Shown: positions 13,857-27,590 of the stretch, one piece after another | Layout of the letters: each line of letters opens with the position of its first letter | Numbering within the stretch: the stretch's first letter is position 1 | NCBI RefSeq assembly: GCF_003590095.1 | Contig: NC_039489.1 | Location: 6,470,407-6,534,406, forward strand | Length of the DNA: 64,000 nucleotides | DNA from: Trichoplusia ni | Taxonomy: Eukaryota > Arthropoda > Insecta > Lepidoptera > Noctuidae | Direction of reading: 5' to 3' | Notes under the pieces: generated by a model | The model's database searches: none | Told to the model about the DNA's origin: nothing | What the model saw: only the letters and a program-made list of their open reading frames with translations | Made by a program: the position numbers and the translations under genes

Positions 13857-14763
13857 AGTATAATATAAGTAACTGATAGAGTATGTAATTAAGAATTGAG
13901 TATTGATAAATATAGGTACATAAATGTTTCGTAAACGTATTATGCATATTATGCAGAAATAATACCCAGGCATCAAACTATCATAATTATAATATGCAAG
14001 TCCAGAATCAAAAAGTCCATTAAAACTAAATAAAATACAGTTCAGGTAGATGGAACAATTGTAGAAATCTAAAACAGATAACAGAAAAAAAAACTTCGAC
14101 GAATATTTTCATCTCACTACTGCATTTCCTTTTGAAGTGACGCCAGGAGCAAAAACTAACTTACAGAGCGAGATCAAGTTATTCAAAAAGCAGGTTCTAC
14201 GAGAACTGAAACAGACTACGTTTGTATTTTCATATTTATATTTATTTTCCTATCCAAGGCTTAAGCATAGTGAGAGCTATAATTTAATTTATAGCTTGAG
14301 TATATTTCATCACTAACCTACTATGATGTAAATAAAATAAAACGGTAGATGTGACAAAGAGACAGGGAGATATAAACACCACTTTTCATACTCAGAGGTA
14401 TGAGTAACGTTTTATTAGCGTTTATGTGATTTCCAAACGCTTATCCTGAGTTTAGGTATCTTTTTGCATGTGACTTGAATGTTTGTGCAACCTCCCTCTA
14501 TACTTGGATTAAAATCCTTTGTGCGGAAGTTGTTTTTTTTAATAAAATGCGAAATGTTGAGCCATGAGATTAGGTAAGCATATGCAATTAGTTTGAATGT
14601 TAACAACTTGAGTTTACACGTTTGGAGAAGGGAAACAAAGGGACAAAAAATGAAGGCTCGAAATTTTACAAAATGAGAAAAGATTTTAGATATCTTATGA
14701 TACTTTTACATACCAGACTTGTTTTAATAGAATAAGTATGCATTCAAGTCAAGCTATCGTGTC

Positions 14764-14940
14764 CCTTCGTCCAGCATACTCACCATGGAATCCTGATATT
14801 TCATGAATGTCAAAAAACTGTTCTGAAATAGTGCTAAATAGTGCCCAAAGGAAAAAAATAGTGCTCTTGTACTTGCGAAGTTATAGCCATAGTTCGATGA
14901 GTATGCTGGACGAAGGTTTCGCCCAGCATACTCACCTCCG
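14764..14940. repeat. Fold-back built from three copies of CCAGCATACTCACC
   Basis: CCTTCGTCCAGCATACTCA (14764-14782) is the exact reverse complement of 14898-14916. A third copy in the first orientation follows at about 14922-14936 (cccagcatactcacctccg). The arms enclose about 115 nt. Confidence 0.65.
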
Positions 14941-17185
14941 TCCGGAGAATCTGTATACGCTTCAAACATAATTCATACTTCAAAAAATAATATTTTAGCT
15001 TCAACTGGACAACAATCTTTAAGCAGCCGTGGACTTTATCAGATTACCTACGTAGACGCCTCCCTACAATGAGGAAATACGTTTTTAAATGAATTTTATG
15101 GAAAATAAAAATATTTTACAAGAAATGTTTTGACTTTAACGCCTGAATTTATTATCTTTCGGCATTTATAATTATGTTACTTGTTTTGGGAACTCAACGA
15201 GCTGTTTTATTTGCTTTTATTATCACTCCAGCTTGTGTGGTTGAATGTACAGAGTTTTCAGTACATTGACCGAAAATAGTGTTTTGTTTTTAATACCGAA
15301 AACAAAGGAAGTATAATTTGGATAAGTTTGGATTATATCATGTGTGTATCCGTGTGAGTGGAATTATACATATGTAGTTCTAAAATGAACTACTACGTTA
15401 TGATGTTTAAAGGGTCATATTTATGTGGGTGCGAAAAACTAGCTTAAAAAATCGTTTGAATGCGAGTCAAAATCACGTTGCGTACAAAAACATGACTATG
15501 ACTGTAACAATTGTTGCCCAAGCTCGATATCATTTTTTGTATTAGGTAGTGTTTAAACACAACACTATAAAGAATGATAGTGGCTATATTAATCATTTAC
15601 CTACATTTAATGTTTTTGTTACACCTTCATGCTCAATTTGGATGGAGCTAATACCCTGGATTAATACATGAGCACTTTGTGCACCTAAAACCGACCGCGA
15701 CGGGCCGAGGGCAACACACATATAGGTATATGTGTGTTAGTCAACGCTTAAACAGCTGAACTTAATTTGACAAAATTTGGTATTCATGCTTATAAAACTT
15801 TAGAGGTTTGTAGCTATGAACAATTACTTTTGTAAAGCGTGAACACACTCTACACTATGCATATAACGTCATAAAAATTTGCAGTTCACTCATAATAGTA
15901 TGCTATTTTCAATTTATTAAACACTAACTTTTATCTCATTTCGTATTTTAACTTTTCAGTACTTAAATGGTACAGTTCCTCCTATGTTTCATTCAACATT
16001 TCGTCTCAATGGGATAGGTAAAATCAAATACAACTTACACAAAAACAATTTGTAGGTCAGATGATATTGCGTACTTAGGTAATAAGTTATTTAATTTCAT
16101 CCACAATTAACAATAAATCAATAATGAGCTAACAAGCATACATCAACCCTTTGACACACACTCACTCACCGAAAAAAACTAAATCAACTTTGATATCTTC
16201 TAAAATCTAAAAGAAAATTCTTTCAGAATCCAAGTGAAGGTAGGTGGTAATAAAAACGTAATCAACGATAAACGTCTCAGTCAATCGACGTATCGTCTAT
16301 CTGTAATGGATGACCTGTCGGTAGCAAGCGACGGGTTAATCTATTAGATTGTTTCCGTTGACACACGTCATGTGTTACCATGAATTATATGAGAGTGTGT
16401 AATGTGATTGAGGTATCTAGACGTTGAGTGCATAGTGAAGTGAGTGCACAGTATTATCAATACTGTAAAAATACTGGTGAAGTGTAATTTTGACTTGTGA
16501 CACTGAGCCTGTTTCTAGAACCCCTACAAATAGGTTACAGAGAAATAAATTTGCGGGAAAATAAATGACTACTGTACCGTTGCTTTACCTCGATTTTATG
16601 GAAAATAAGAATCTTCTGAAAAAAATACCTATCCTCAGCTACACCGATTAGTTCTTGAGAAACAGCGGATATCAGATTGACTATATTTATTCTTTGGGTA
16701 CTAAACCCTAAAACCACTATTACTAAGGTACCTCTGTTCACAAATGTATCCGAACACGAAAAAATAATTTTGTTCGTAATCACTCAATATTTTTTGGAAA
16801 TCTATCTGACGGGTTATACAGATTTATATAATCAGATTTAGTCAAACACCCAATTGCTTGAGATAAAAATCAAGTGTATCAAAAGCTTCAGTTCATACCT
16901 AAACATTAATACAAGAATCTTGAATTAAAACTTGCAAGAAGACTTATCCAATGGAAACGCACCAAGTTTTTGACGATCGTATCTTCAAAAGGGGTTAATG
17001 ATAGCATCATTTTTCACACCCCAGACTGATGTACGGAGATAAAATGTTGCTGGTTATTGAATTTTGTTCAAGACGTCGTACATGTCGATGTGCTATTATT
17101 CCTGAGAGGATATTAAAGTCGGTATATTTAAATAATCCGTGTTTCGTGATTCACGTTATGTTGCAAGTCTCAGATATTATTTACA

Positions 17186-17330
17186 CATCTTTGACAGTCG
17201 TTATGGGTAGTCAAAAGCTAAAAACAGACAGCTAGTCTAATTATGTCAGATAGGCAGTCGCTCCTTGTAAAACACTGGTACTTAGCTGAATCCGGTTAGA
17301 CAGGAAGCCCAACAGAACATAGTTGGGAAC
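17186..17330 (+). mobile_element. 3' fragment of the 5S-derived SINE
   Basis: It matches the body from 'catctttgacagtcgttatg' through 'caggcagtcgctccttgtaa' type sequence to 'catagttgggaacgatg'. Diverged, with internal loss. Confidence 0.7.
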
Positions 17331-17559
17331 GATGTTGTTTAAGATAACTTCTCTATAAAAAGGGGTGTTCCATGTGGTAGTCAGTTTTTTGCGTAGTGAT
17401 CGTCTTTCTTCATCGTAACTATCAAATGTATGAGGTCATCGTAGTTTTTAATGAATGGTCAGATTTTGGCGTAATTTTAGCATTGGGGAAGCGAGACGGC
17501 GCACTATATTGTAAATATCTCCGTCTTACTTCCACAAAGATCTGTCGGTAGGAGTGAAC

Positions 17560-17725
17560 ATTTATGTTCGATCCTTTTTTAACTCGGGGAAATCCTCATG
17601 GACTTTCTCGGCCCTGCGGAAGGCTAAAATCCCCGGAGTACTTCACCCTTCCCTTGTACCTGAGACCACGGGAACGCGATACTAACTAGGGCGGTAATTT
17701 ATGTCCTTTACTGGTTTAACCCTAT
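17560..17725. repeat. GC-richer segment, probable repeat
   Basis: 'actcggggaaatcctcatgg', 'ctcggccctgcggaaggcta' and 'ttgtacctgagaccacggga' stand out in base composition from the flanks. There is no open frame or family I recognise. Confidence 0.3.
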
Positions 17726-19860
17726 GTCTCTGAGAAGGTCACTACAAAAGTGACCTATTATATATTTTACATTACCATCTAATAGCTCTAAATTTTCCAT
17801 CATTCCATAAACTAATTAACAAACGTCTCAAAAGAAATTAAGAGTCTCTCTAATATTCAAAAATCTCAAAATAAATATTTTTACTAAAGACGAAATCCTT
17901 AAATTAATGACGGATCACGTTCCTTTATAAATAAAATATCTTTATATACTTTTCTGTCGACGCACAAAATTATATTACAAGTGCCTTGAATAATTCAGAT
18001 CATATTTTTAATATTTAAATGTAGTGTCCACTCCAAAAATATGTTGGCAGTTGTGTTTAATTCACATTCCTTTAAATTCTTGGAAGAGTCGATTTGAGAA
18101 CACTCGTCTCTTCTTTTGGATGAAATGGGTAGAGAGAGACGGAGGAAGAGAAGTTAGGTCTTTATTTTCGAGAGTGGAAAAGGAGCTAGAGAGAGAGATG
18201 ATGATAACAACTGCCCTCTGCTTGAGGTACCCATGAGGAAATGGTGGGATGTAGCGGTAATGTATCAGAATTGCACCGTACAGAAAGATTTATGTCCAAT
18301 CATTACCAATTTTGGGGATATAAAACAGCGTGATCTGCTTTGCTTAAACAAAAATAATAATTAGCTTTCCTTAAACCTACAATTGAATAAATATTTGAAT
18401 TGTTCAACACTTGTACTCTTTTAATTAACCAATAGAAGACTATAAAATTTCATTGCGTTTTGTTTCACGCCATCATTTTAAAAATCAAAATCCCAATATG
18501 CAATGGACCATGATACGTGACTTCTTTCAATATTTGACACCTTTTTATCCATAACCTATACATTGAAACCTAGACAAAGCAAGGTATAGAAACTTTTTTA
18601 ATATCTCATGTAAATATTCCAACATATCCTCGACTGTGATTTACATCAGACAGCCGTATTATGTAAGGCCATCTGCCATCGCTACATGATCTATTGTTGC
18701 GTCGTTGATATATCGGATGGCTGGTAGAATAGTTGCAAACTTGGGGTAATATACTACATTGTGCCTGTTTATTGTCTACAAAATATATTACTATGATTTC
18801 CTCTATAGTATGTTGTTCTTTTTAATAGCAGGTCCAAAGGACGTTTGTATGTTTTTGACGTTTATGGAAAGCCTTCTTATTTTTGTGTAGTGGATGTACA
18901 ACTTACTCTTACTAGGCTTCTGAAGAGGTTTTAACCCACCATGAAAACTCTTAGGTGTTCTGTTTTTCTCATAAAGTTCTTCTTTGCCATTTTTAATTAG
19001 CGATAAATACTTTGTGTTGGTTTTTTTATGACATACTCCTTTAGGAATTTAATCCTTGTGTCCCTGAGAGTTTCATTTATTGTTACAGAGATTCAATTCG
19101 CATGGACAAATACACCTAGAATCACAACAAGATTTATGGAACCCGAGTTCGGTTTAAAACAAGAACAAATCAGGCTCATGGGAGTGAGTGATACAGCGGC
19201 GACAACCTTTGGAGTAAAGCGACTCCTCTAAAGGCCCTGGAATGAAAACGACGGTTCTAAATCACTCATTATGTTTCATTACTATATTTAAGACAGAAAT
19301 GGGAATAAACAACAAAACACACAATTATGATGAAAAAAAACAACTTATTCGTATCACTCCCACAAATGACCTCTATTTTCCTCTCAAACGTGACTTTTCC
19401 CATTTCAATGGTATTATCGAATAAACTTCTATAAATAAATAATCACTTGATCATATAAGTGGGCGCTCTAATGCCTCTGTTTCACATGACATGTCACGTT
19501 CCAAATCTGCTAAGCAAGCAATTGTTAGATTAAATTCTTGGAATCCGGGTCGCTCGGGTATAAAAACTTTGCTGTGATATCCCCTACTATGAGTTTTAAC
19601 TTATGGTGATATTAAGTTTTTGTTGGAGGAGTTCTTTGCTCTATTGAATTGTGTACTTAAGAACACTTGTGTGTGTATAAAAAGGCTCTCCAAATCATAC
19701 GAAATCAAAACAAGAGAAAATCTTGTTGTTTCTTCTAAACTGATTGTAAGTTTCCTTCCTTCCTCGATAGTTCATAAGAAAATAATTTCACCCCTTCTCA
19801 ACGAGTAGTCAATACGAAGCTAGCCATCTCTCAAAATAATACTGCCGTAGATTTTGACTG

Positions 19861-19960
19861 CACGCATAGCCGAGAGTTAAAATCACGACTCCAAGCCCAG
19901 AACGCGACGTGTCTCTGGTTCGATCTCTGCTAAAGACAAATACACGAATACTTTTCCTGG
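19861..19960 (+). mobile_element. Diverged tRNA-SINE
   Basis: 'catagccgagagttaaaatc' and GGTTCGATC (19917-19925), then 'aaagacaaatacacgaat'. Confidence 0.5.
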
Positions 19961-20664
19961 ATCTTGGTGCTTGAGGCTATAAGGATTACATTAATTATAA
20001 TTAGTGTGGGAGTCGTATACAGAGAATAAAAACTTGTATTATATTTAGAAACAAGACATAACGAATAAGACCAGAATCCCTTCCAAAGTTCAACAGTTTT
20101 ACTTAAAGAGTTACTCCCCTGAACTTAGTAAAGTTACCAACCGATGGTTCGGGCGTTGCCCATATGTCACCGAGTAATTGATGGTCTGTCGATGCTTGCC
20201 GTGCTGTGAAGCGATACGGTGATAAAAGCTTTTAATATATCAATATTGTTATACAAATAGCTTAGTTTGAAACTAGTAGGTGTTTGTGGAATAATGTTCT
20301 GGGTGGTTTCAGTTTGGCAGTTTGGTGCTTGTTGTTTCTAAATACGTCTTCCTTCCTTCAAAAGTCTAAGAACTCTAGACTTATTGGCACCTAACTGGGC
20401 TCCAATTCTGCTATTTAAAATGAAATTTGGCTTTAAATGACAATTTTAGTTTTATCTTAAGTATTTTTTCATTGCCATTCATTCATCGGCCATTGTAAAT
20501 TAGCAGAATCGGGGCCCTGTAAAGTTAAAGAGAAAATTAAAAAAGTTAGTAGGATGAACAATATTTAGGTCCACCTCTTCTTTTTGAGAGTGTGTAACCA
20601 AAAGTGTCAGTAGAGACTTCTAAGCTTGATAACATTTATCTATCTTTTAAAACTTTTAATTTTC

Positions 20665-20880
20665 AGTATCACTAACAATCGTGATCGTTGGGCCAAAGTC
20701 AGTATGGGAGCCAACGGATGGACGGCGTCGTCGCGGGCGACCTAGGAAGCGGTGGCGAGACGACCTTAACGCTTACCGCGCAGGCTGGTTCTATGCGGCC
20801 CAGAATAGAGAGCCGTGGAAGGATTTGGGGGAGGCCTTTGCCCAGCAGTGGGACACAGTGGGATAGAGAAAAAAAACACA
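20665..20880 (+). mobile_element. RTE-like LINE, 3' end of ORF and tail
   Basis: The frame 20681-20866 translates to ...GRRRRGRPRKRWRDDL followed by AGWFYAAQNREPWKDLGEAF and AQQWDTVG-stop. The 'RGRP..RW.DD(L/I)...W...A.(D/N)R..WK.LGEAF..QW' signature is the extreme C-terminus of RTE-type reverse-transcriptase ORFs. An A-run (gagaaaaaaaacacac) ends the copy. It is 5'-truncated, as LINE copies usually are. Confidence 0.8.
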
Positions 20881-21204
20881 CTAAATGAATAAAAACCTAA
20901 ATTTCCAAAAAACAAAAACGGTTGACGAAGTCTCAAAAAGAAACAATTAATAATGAATCTCTAAAAATCATTACCAAAACACGACTTACAAATCTCAACA
21001 ACGAAAACATGAAAAAGGGGTACAGGATAAATAATTAAACAATAAAAAAGGGGAACATTAATCCCTTGATGTCTGCAATTAGCTAAATTGTAGCCTGTCT
21101 AACAAGTTATTATCGAGTTATGTTATAAGCGGAACCCGCGGCCATTTGTGAAGCGTCGCATTAGTTTTGTCGTACGGGTTTGCTTCGCTTTAAAGGATAT
21201 TTTA

Positions 21205-21385
21205 TAAATGCGAAAGTTTGTGAGTATGTGATTGTTACACCTGCACGTCTAAAGGGCTGGAACGATTTCGATGAAATTTGCGTATGGAGGATTTTAAGCG
21301 GATTTTTTTAAAGGAGAGTTATGCTTTTGCAGCTATGAATATGGAATCCCCCCAAAGTCACGAGCAACAGTTAGTATAAAATAAA
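21205..21385 (+). repeat. Dispersed repeat related to the one in gloverin B intron 1
   Basis: 'ataaatgcgaaagtttgtga', 'gtatgtgattgttacacctg' and 'gatttcgatgaaatttgcgt', ending 'gagcaacagttagtataa'. Confidence 0.5.
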
Positions 21386-22885
21386 ATGCAGTTTTCATTA
21401 GATTGTGTTTTGGTCATATTTTTAATTGTTACTGATTTATTTCTCAGTTACTTCAGTCGGAAGAAATGAAGGACAGAATACGGAACTTCGGTATTGTTGT
21501 TTTCTCCTTAAAACACAAACTGTTTAAATACTGGGCAATCACTCGTCAAAAAAAAACATCGACACTCAGACACCCCAACATTTTACCATCTACACAAGTA
21601 GGCAACAAAAGTTAGCTTGTAAGCTTTTTGAAATAATGTGAAACGTGATTGTTAATGCAATTGCTTGGTATGTGGGGGATGCGAGCTGAATTCAATTGTA
21701 CGGCTTTTTAATGTTTTTAATTGGTTTTGGATGACGTTAATCGGTATCCTGTGAGGAGTATGAGGATGTCAGGGCAATCATTTTGCTTTGCAATTTGTGA
21801 GTTTTGTATCGCTACGGATGAGAGTTTTGTTTTGCTGTGTGAGGTTAATTTTTATTTTGTTCTTCTGTTTTTAATTTCGGTGTTTGTTTTTTCTTCTGTT
21901 AGAAGTTGTAGCTACTTTTATAGGATTTTCAATGATATGGGAGTTGTGCTAATTTAATGGGCATTTGGTTAACTAGATAATAGACGAAAAAGTGGTAAGA
22001 AATAGATAAATATAAGCATCAGAATATTAGTGTTTGTGTTAACTACGCACAGAGTTGAGATGCACTAGCAGTTAAATGTGCATCTTTAACTCGGTTAATA
22101 ACAAATAATCCTGGTCAAGTGTTAGTGAGATCCGCGACATTGGAGATTCCATGCAAATTGGAAAAAGCAAAATAGATATAACCGTAGCAATCGTTGCTTA
22201 ACCTCGATCTTAAACTGTCGAGATATTCAGGATTCACGCGATACAGACTGAAAAACAAAAGAACAAACAATGAAGCCCCAGTAATAGGGTTCCACGTATA
22301 ACCTTTAGATACATAACCCAAAAAATAAATGAATTTCATCAAACGTGTGAAAGTGAAGCCAACCATTCTTCGTCATTAAGGGACAATCGTAAAATCGGCA
22401 TAAACTCCAAGTGCCTACTTTATATCGGGCCTTACCTTTTTGTAGCCAATTTCATACTTAATGTCGCTATAAAGTCATTTATAACACCACTTAATGATAA
22501 TACATTGCTTTGGTATTATGATCTACTGAATAAGTTGTGTTTGCGATGTTGACTTTTTTTTTGTATGCAAAGGATTTTATGCTAAAGTAAGACTTCGTAT
22601 AGAGTATTGTAGTGTATTTAAGTGTGCGTTTGTTCATTGGCTGATTTTAGTTCTTAATACCCGATTAAAGGACGACGGGTTGTTATAAATTTTATGAGTC
22701 TCAATTTATTGGACTGCACCATCGTAGCTCTGGAATAGATGAATAGATTTTGATGTTATTTTTTTATTAAAAGCTATATTTGGTGTGTTCTTATCTTTTC
22801 CTTGAAAATAAGTCTTACATTTCGGCCGCAACAAAGGGTACCCCTTACAACAACGTGACAAACTCATAGAATATCGTCTAATATC

Positions 22886-22932
22886 GTTAAGAGTATACGA
22901 ATAATATCATCTAATATTCGTATACCCTTAAC
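22886..22932. repeat. Short imperfect inverted repeat
   Basis: GTTAAGAGTATACGAAT (22886-22902) pairs with ATTCGTATACCCTTAAC (22916-22932) with one mismatch. A direct near-repeat 'atcgtctaatat/atcatctaatat' is interleaved. Confidence 0.6.
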
Positions 22933-23418
22933 GTATAATTCCACTGTATATGTCTCTGAACAGCTACTAAACGATTGAATCGAATTTAGTGATTTTTTTG
23001 TATGCGTAAAATAAAATCAGTATCGTATAAATTTTAATCAGCCGAGCAGAACGATGTTTACTAAACCAGCGTGTATTTAATATATGTAGATATCTTAGCC
23101 AAGAAGTTAACTTAGGTACTTTATTATAAGTATATTTCGATATCATGCTTTCATTTTTCACGTCGCCTCTCAGATTGTATAAGGCGATCCATTAGTTTGA
23201 CAAAGTTATAACTCGAGAGCTACCTTATCTCGCTCCAGTGTAAAATTGTGTTGTGAAATTGAGTAAGTTGAAATCTTTTAGAAAATTGTTTCACGTTTTC
23301 TTATGAAAAATGCAATTCGCATAGATTTTTGATGTAAGTAGAGCTATTTATTTTCAACTCGATTTTGAGATTCCTGCCTAGTGAGAGCAAGGTGAGAAGA
23401 ACTCTACTACTAAGGCTT

Positions 23419-23500
23419 TGTCTGGCTCTGTCTCCGTCCGTCTGTCACCAGGCTGTATCTCATGAACTGTGATAGCTAGACAGTTAGTCATTTTTACAGA
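23419..23500 (+). repeat. High-copy repeat, 'tgtcaccaggctgtatctca' type
   Basis: This is the best copy of a family that recurs diverged at 5276-5332 (+), 35868-35940 (+), 6322-6357 (-), 24248-24355 (-), 25288-25345 (-), 27481-27535 (-), 28502-28575 (-), 34188-34275 (-), 51236-51300 (-) and 63328-63415 (-). The shared core on the minus strand is 'gttcatgagatacagcctgg' then 'tgacagacggacagac'. No coding content; probably part of an old transposon. Confidence 0.6.
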
Positions 23501-24969
23501 CTGTAATGTTAAGCAACGCAGTTGCTAAGATCATAAATATGATGGGTGACAATTGGTTTTGTATTTTAATTGTAAGCAACCCTCTTTGTCATGAGTCAAA
23601 AATGACCGTTTAGTTTCTTTTTTTAATGTTTACTTTTCCATCGCTCGAGAAAAGTAGTCCTTTGTGTTAATCTTCGCCCATGACCATTTAGATTTTTTTA
23701 ATTATACTTTGCAACCCCTCAGGAAAGTAGTCCTATGTTCTCAGCCTGTAAAAGTCATTCAAACGCTAATCCAGACCTTGTCGCTGACATGATCATTCAC
23801 GATAATTACCTACTATACAAAAATGAAGAAGAAATTTCGAAGAAAGTTACGCTTTGAAAAATACTAGTACGACAAACTCAAGTTTCCTTATCACCTAAGC
23901 TCAAATGATAATTATGAAAGAATTAAATATAAATGTAGATATAAAAAGCTGGATTTTATAATAAACCGGGCCAAGTTGAGAGTAAGCAGACAGTGATAGT
24001 TAAGTGCTTAATGTATCCGTAGAGAGGCAGGCGCGGAGCTTGGAAATTGAAATTGCTTAAGGTGCGGTTCCGTTAAAACGATTGGAATATTTTTGTTAAT
24101 ATATTGGTGCTTGGGCTTATTATGATGGTGCTTGTGTATATTGATTTCGGAATGTTGTGTGACAATAAATTGTATACATATGAATAAAAAAATAACTGAT
24201 TAGAGGAGACATCAAAAACACAAAATCCAAGAAAAATTTTAAATGCTTAGCTATCACGGTTTATGCTTGACAGATGCAGCTTGGTGATTGACGGACAGGG
24301 AGACAAACAACAGTGCCAGTAACAAGGTTATTTACCTCTTGAGTAAGAACCCCTAAGATAAGAAGAAAAAAGAAGAGCCTGATATTGTATAGGTCTCAAG
24401 TCTTTGTCTAGCAGTTTAAAAATACATACTGTCATTTAAAAATAACCTTAAACAAAAACATCAATCTTACCATAATACTCGAAAAATGAAATAAAAAAAA
24501 ACAAATACCGCCTAAATTGAGAATCTCTATTTCAAGTCATTTAAAAAAGAAACGCAACAGTGAAACCGACCACTAAACAAAGTCTACTTTATGAGAGTTA
24601 TTCAGTTTTAATATTTCGCCAGTGAAATAAGCTCTAATGGTGAACGTTTATGATAAAACCTTTCATTAGAATACTTAAACGAATCCGTTATTTTTCTATG
24701 ATCGCCAGTAATAGTGGTTTATTTACTCGGAGTATTTGTTCTATAAAGATTAGACGGCTTAGTCCGTTTTATTTGTAGTGTTTTGAGAGATAGGGGTGAT
24801 TTGAAATTATAAAAAAGTAATCATTATTGAGTTTTTATTTATGAAAAGGCACATGGTGAACTATGAGCTAGGACAGGGTCTCAAAAACTGTACTGTTTGA
24901 GTGTGAGATCTAAAATTGACACAAGAGTAACTTATCTATGTATAATATGGATGTATTTAAAAATATATA

Positions 24970-25056
24970 AGTAGGTTTATCAGTTGTCTAGTACTCATAA
25001 TACAAGCTCTGCTTAGTTTGAGACTAGATGGTGTTGTGTAAATGTTGTGAAATATT
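24970..25056 (+). mobile_element. tRNA-SINE tail
   Basis: It matches the tail of the SINE at 50498-50745 ('ataatacaagctctgcttag', 'tttgagactagatggtg'), without the tRNA-like head. Confidence 0.6.
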
Positions 25057-25111
25057 TATTATTTAACTTAAAATAAATTGTTACAAATATTAATTTTTTA
25101 ATTATGCTCAG

Positions 25112-25212
25112 ACCTTAAAATCACCACGCTAAACGTATCGCCGTTTCGATCCTTCGCAGGACAAGCATTTTTGTCATCCACGAATATTGTATTCCATATT
25201 TGTCATCCACGT
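25112..25212 (+). mobile_element. Diverged tRNA-SINE
   Basis: 'tcaccacgctaaacgtatcg' with CCGTTTCGATCC (25141-25152) and 'gcaggacaagcatttttgtc'. A short partial duplication ('tttgtcatccacg' twice) follows. Confidence 0.55.
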
Positions 25213-25733
25213 GTATGCGCCATGAATGATATTGAAACCCCTCGCGATACAAACTTCAAATTTCTTTGCTCAAAACTTTTAACCTTCTTGCTATCACTGT
25301 TCATGAGATACCCCTGGTAACGGAGCCTGAGTTAAAGCGTTCCGTTTTCATCCTTTGGCTACGGAACCAAATGCACAACTATTGTACTGTGTACTCTTTA
25401 AACAGAATCTTAATGATTGAATAAAGTTCAGATAAACAAAGGTCTGTTATTCACTGTTGCTTAATTACAACCCATAATGCAAGAAACAAATTCAAAAGCA
25501 ATTTGTTAAGAAAACACTCAACTCAACGGAACTGGGGGTCGCTCAAAATTTAATGGGAGCTTCTGACTCCTTACATATTTATTAGAGCAATCTTTATACT
25601 TTTGTTTTTCTTTTATGAAGATACTGTGTATAATAGAAATGTTTATGTTGTCTAAGAAAGCAATGTTGTGAGATAATTCGAAGGGTTTTGTTAAATGAGG
25701 TTTTTATTGTTTAATACAATGGAAACTTATGAG

Positions 25734-26049
25734 GAGGAGCTTGTGGCTAAGCTATACCCGCATAAGTGATTCGATCACAGGTTAAGCTACGCTTGACGCG
25801 GTTGGTCCGTAGATGGGTGACCATCTTTGTCATAACGAGTTTCTCCGTGTTTCGGAAGGTACGTTAAATTGTGGGTCGTTACAGGTAGTCAGAAGCTTGA
25901 AAAGTCCGACAACCAGTCTAACCAAGGGGTATCGGGTTGAAGAGGTCAGATAGACAGTCGCTCCTTGTAAAACACTGGTACTTAGCTGAAACCGATTTTA
26001 CTGGAAGCTGACTCCAACATAGTTGGGAAAAGGCTAGGCCGATGATGAA
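25734..26049 (+). mobile_element. 5S-rRNA-derived SINE, with 16-bp target duplication
   Basis: AATGGAAACTTATGAG flanks it at 25718-25733 and 26050-26065. GATGGGTGACC (25812-25822) equals the 5S rRNA box C region, the best evidence for the origin of the 5' promoter. The copy ends in GATGATGAA, the short tail of the family. Confidence 0.87.
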
Positions 26050-26199
26050 AATGGAAACTTATGAGAAAGGCATCGCTACCTGTCGGTCCGTACAATTGTC
26101 TTTCACTAGATAGTCGCATACATTGATAGTTAGAAAGCTGTAATTTTCACAGATAAAAGAACATCATTTATGGCAGCTACAAAAATAAATACCGAAGAT

Positions 26200-26745
26200 T
26201 TACCTTTACCCATCGTATCTACGAGAGCGTTTCTCATACGTCAAGCCTCGCGACGCTCCGTGCCGATCCCACCTCAAAACCCTCCTCAAGTTCCATCCCC
26301 ACAGCACGGACTTCTACTCCTACTCCTTCACCGTGCACGCAGTTCGATTATGGAACTCTCTGCCGCCTGACATACGGAATTCTTCATCTATTTCCATATT
26401 TAAGAGACGAGTAAAGGATCACTACCTGTCATCTTAATTTCTGTTGTGTCATATTTATATTGTATATATGTATTTATTTATGTAATTGTAATCTTATCTT
26501 AGTTTGTCTCTTTTTATTATCTTTTCTTCTTTTGTTAAAATTGTATTTGTCATATTCACCTCTTTCTGTTTTTCCAATGCTTGTACACTATTGTCTATTT
26601 TTCTAACTTATTTATCCTTTCGCAGGTCTGCTGGAAGAGATTTCTCAAAGAAATAAGCAGTACCTTTGTACACCTCTTTCTATATTTGTGATACTTTTAT
26701 TGGTCTGTGTACATAAATGATAAATAAATAAATAAATAAAAAGAT
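26200..26745 (+). mobile_element. CR1/Jockey-like LINE, last part of ORF2, 3' UTR and (TAAA)n tail
   Basis: The + frame ending at the stop 26435-26437 reads RERFSYVKPRDAPCRSHLKT, LLKFHPHSTDFYSYSFTVHA, VRLWNSLPPDIRNSSSISIF and KRRVKDHYLSS. 'FTVxAVRLWNSLPxxIR.S.S...FK...' is the C-terminal end of Jockey/CR1-type reverse-transcriptase ORFs. About 280 nt of 3' UTR follow, ending in (TAAA)n at 26721-26741. The region upstream of about 26200 is not recognisable, so this is a 5'-truncated copy. Confidence 0.8.
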
Positions 26746-27590
26746 CAGCAACATAAAATTATTTGGTGAGAAATTTGTTATATTTGGTTGTTCATCCTTA
26801 GTGAATTCTTATTTCTTTTGTGCCGCAAAAAAACTCAAATTACGTCACGATTGTATATGCATTCTACGAAATCATCACACGCACAACTTTTTCTCTTTTT
26901 TTTGTTCACCTCAAAACTTTTTTGTTGTTCAAAAAAAGACAAAAAACGTGTCTAATATATTTTAATTATTAAACTGATGGACTACATAGATTAAAACTTT
27001 TTATACCCAGTCATCGCTCCTATTACACGTAAAAGAAATGGTAAAAATCAATGAGCGAAAAAACCCGTATACGGAAACCGCAAGTCTACCCACAATATGA
27101 GTTAATATGAGGAACATAAACCATCTAAAACCAGTGAATTATTCCTCTAAGGCCCATACCGCAGTGTTCAGTAGCTCTACAAATACGGTAGCGTCCTAGT
27201 TTGCGCCCACCGCATGACGCTGTTTGCTTCGAACATACCTAGAGCTGCTATAAAACACTATCAGTCAGAAATCACAGTTTCCAGTAATGTTTGATGTCCA
27301 TAATTGAGAGTTTTAATGGGTTTCATACATTATAGAATAGGGGAAAATGTGGAAAATGTTGGTTTTAATTTTCAGTTGTTTTGTGAATAACAATAAAATG
27401 GATATTCAGAATGATATTACTTAGCTTCTTTACATTTGCCTAATTTTAATTTTGTATTTAAGTATTTTTTGTAAGTGATGAGTAAGTTCATGAGATACCT
27501 ACAGCCTGGTGACAGATGGACAAACAGGCAGACAGTGTCAGTGGATATGTCAAAGAATAGAATTATTACACTTACTGTGTAGACCGGACA

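Larger units (their letters stand above)
13127..17185. other. No gene recognised
   Basis: Contains two SINE scraps and the CCAGCATACTCACC fold-back. AGAGGGCGCT is at 13513-13522. Confidence 0.55.
17331..20664. other. No gene recognised
   Basis: Contains the GC-richer patch at 17560 and a diverged SINE. Short ORFs at 18024, 19028, 19242 and 19620 lack splice-site or family support. Confidence 0.5.
20881..24969. other. No gene recognised
   Basis: Repeats at 21205 and 23419 and an inverted repeat at 22886. The 78-codon ORF ending at 21957 is Phe/Val-rich from T-rich DNA, not gene-like. Confidence 0.5.
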
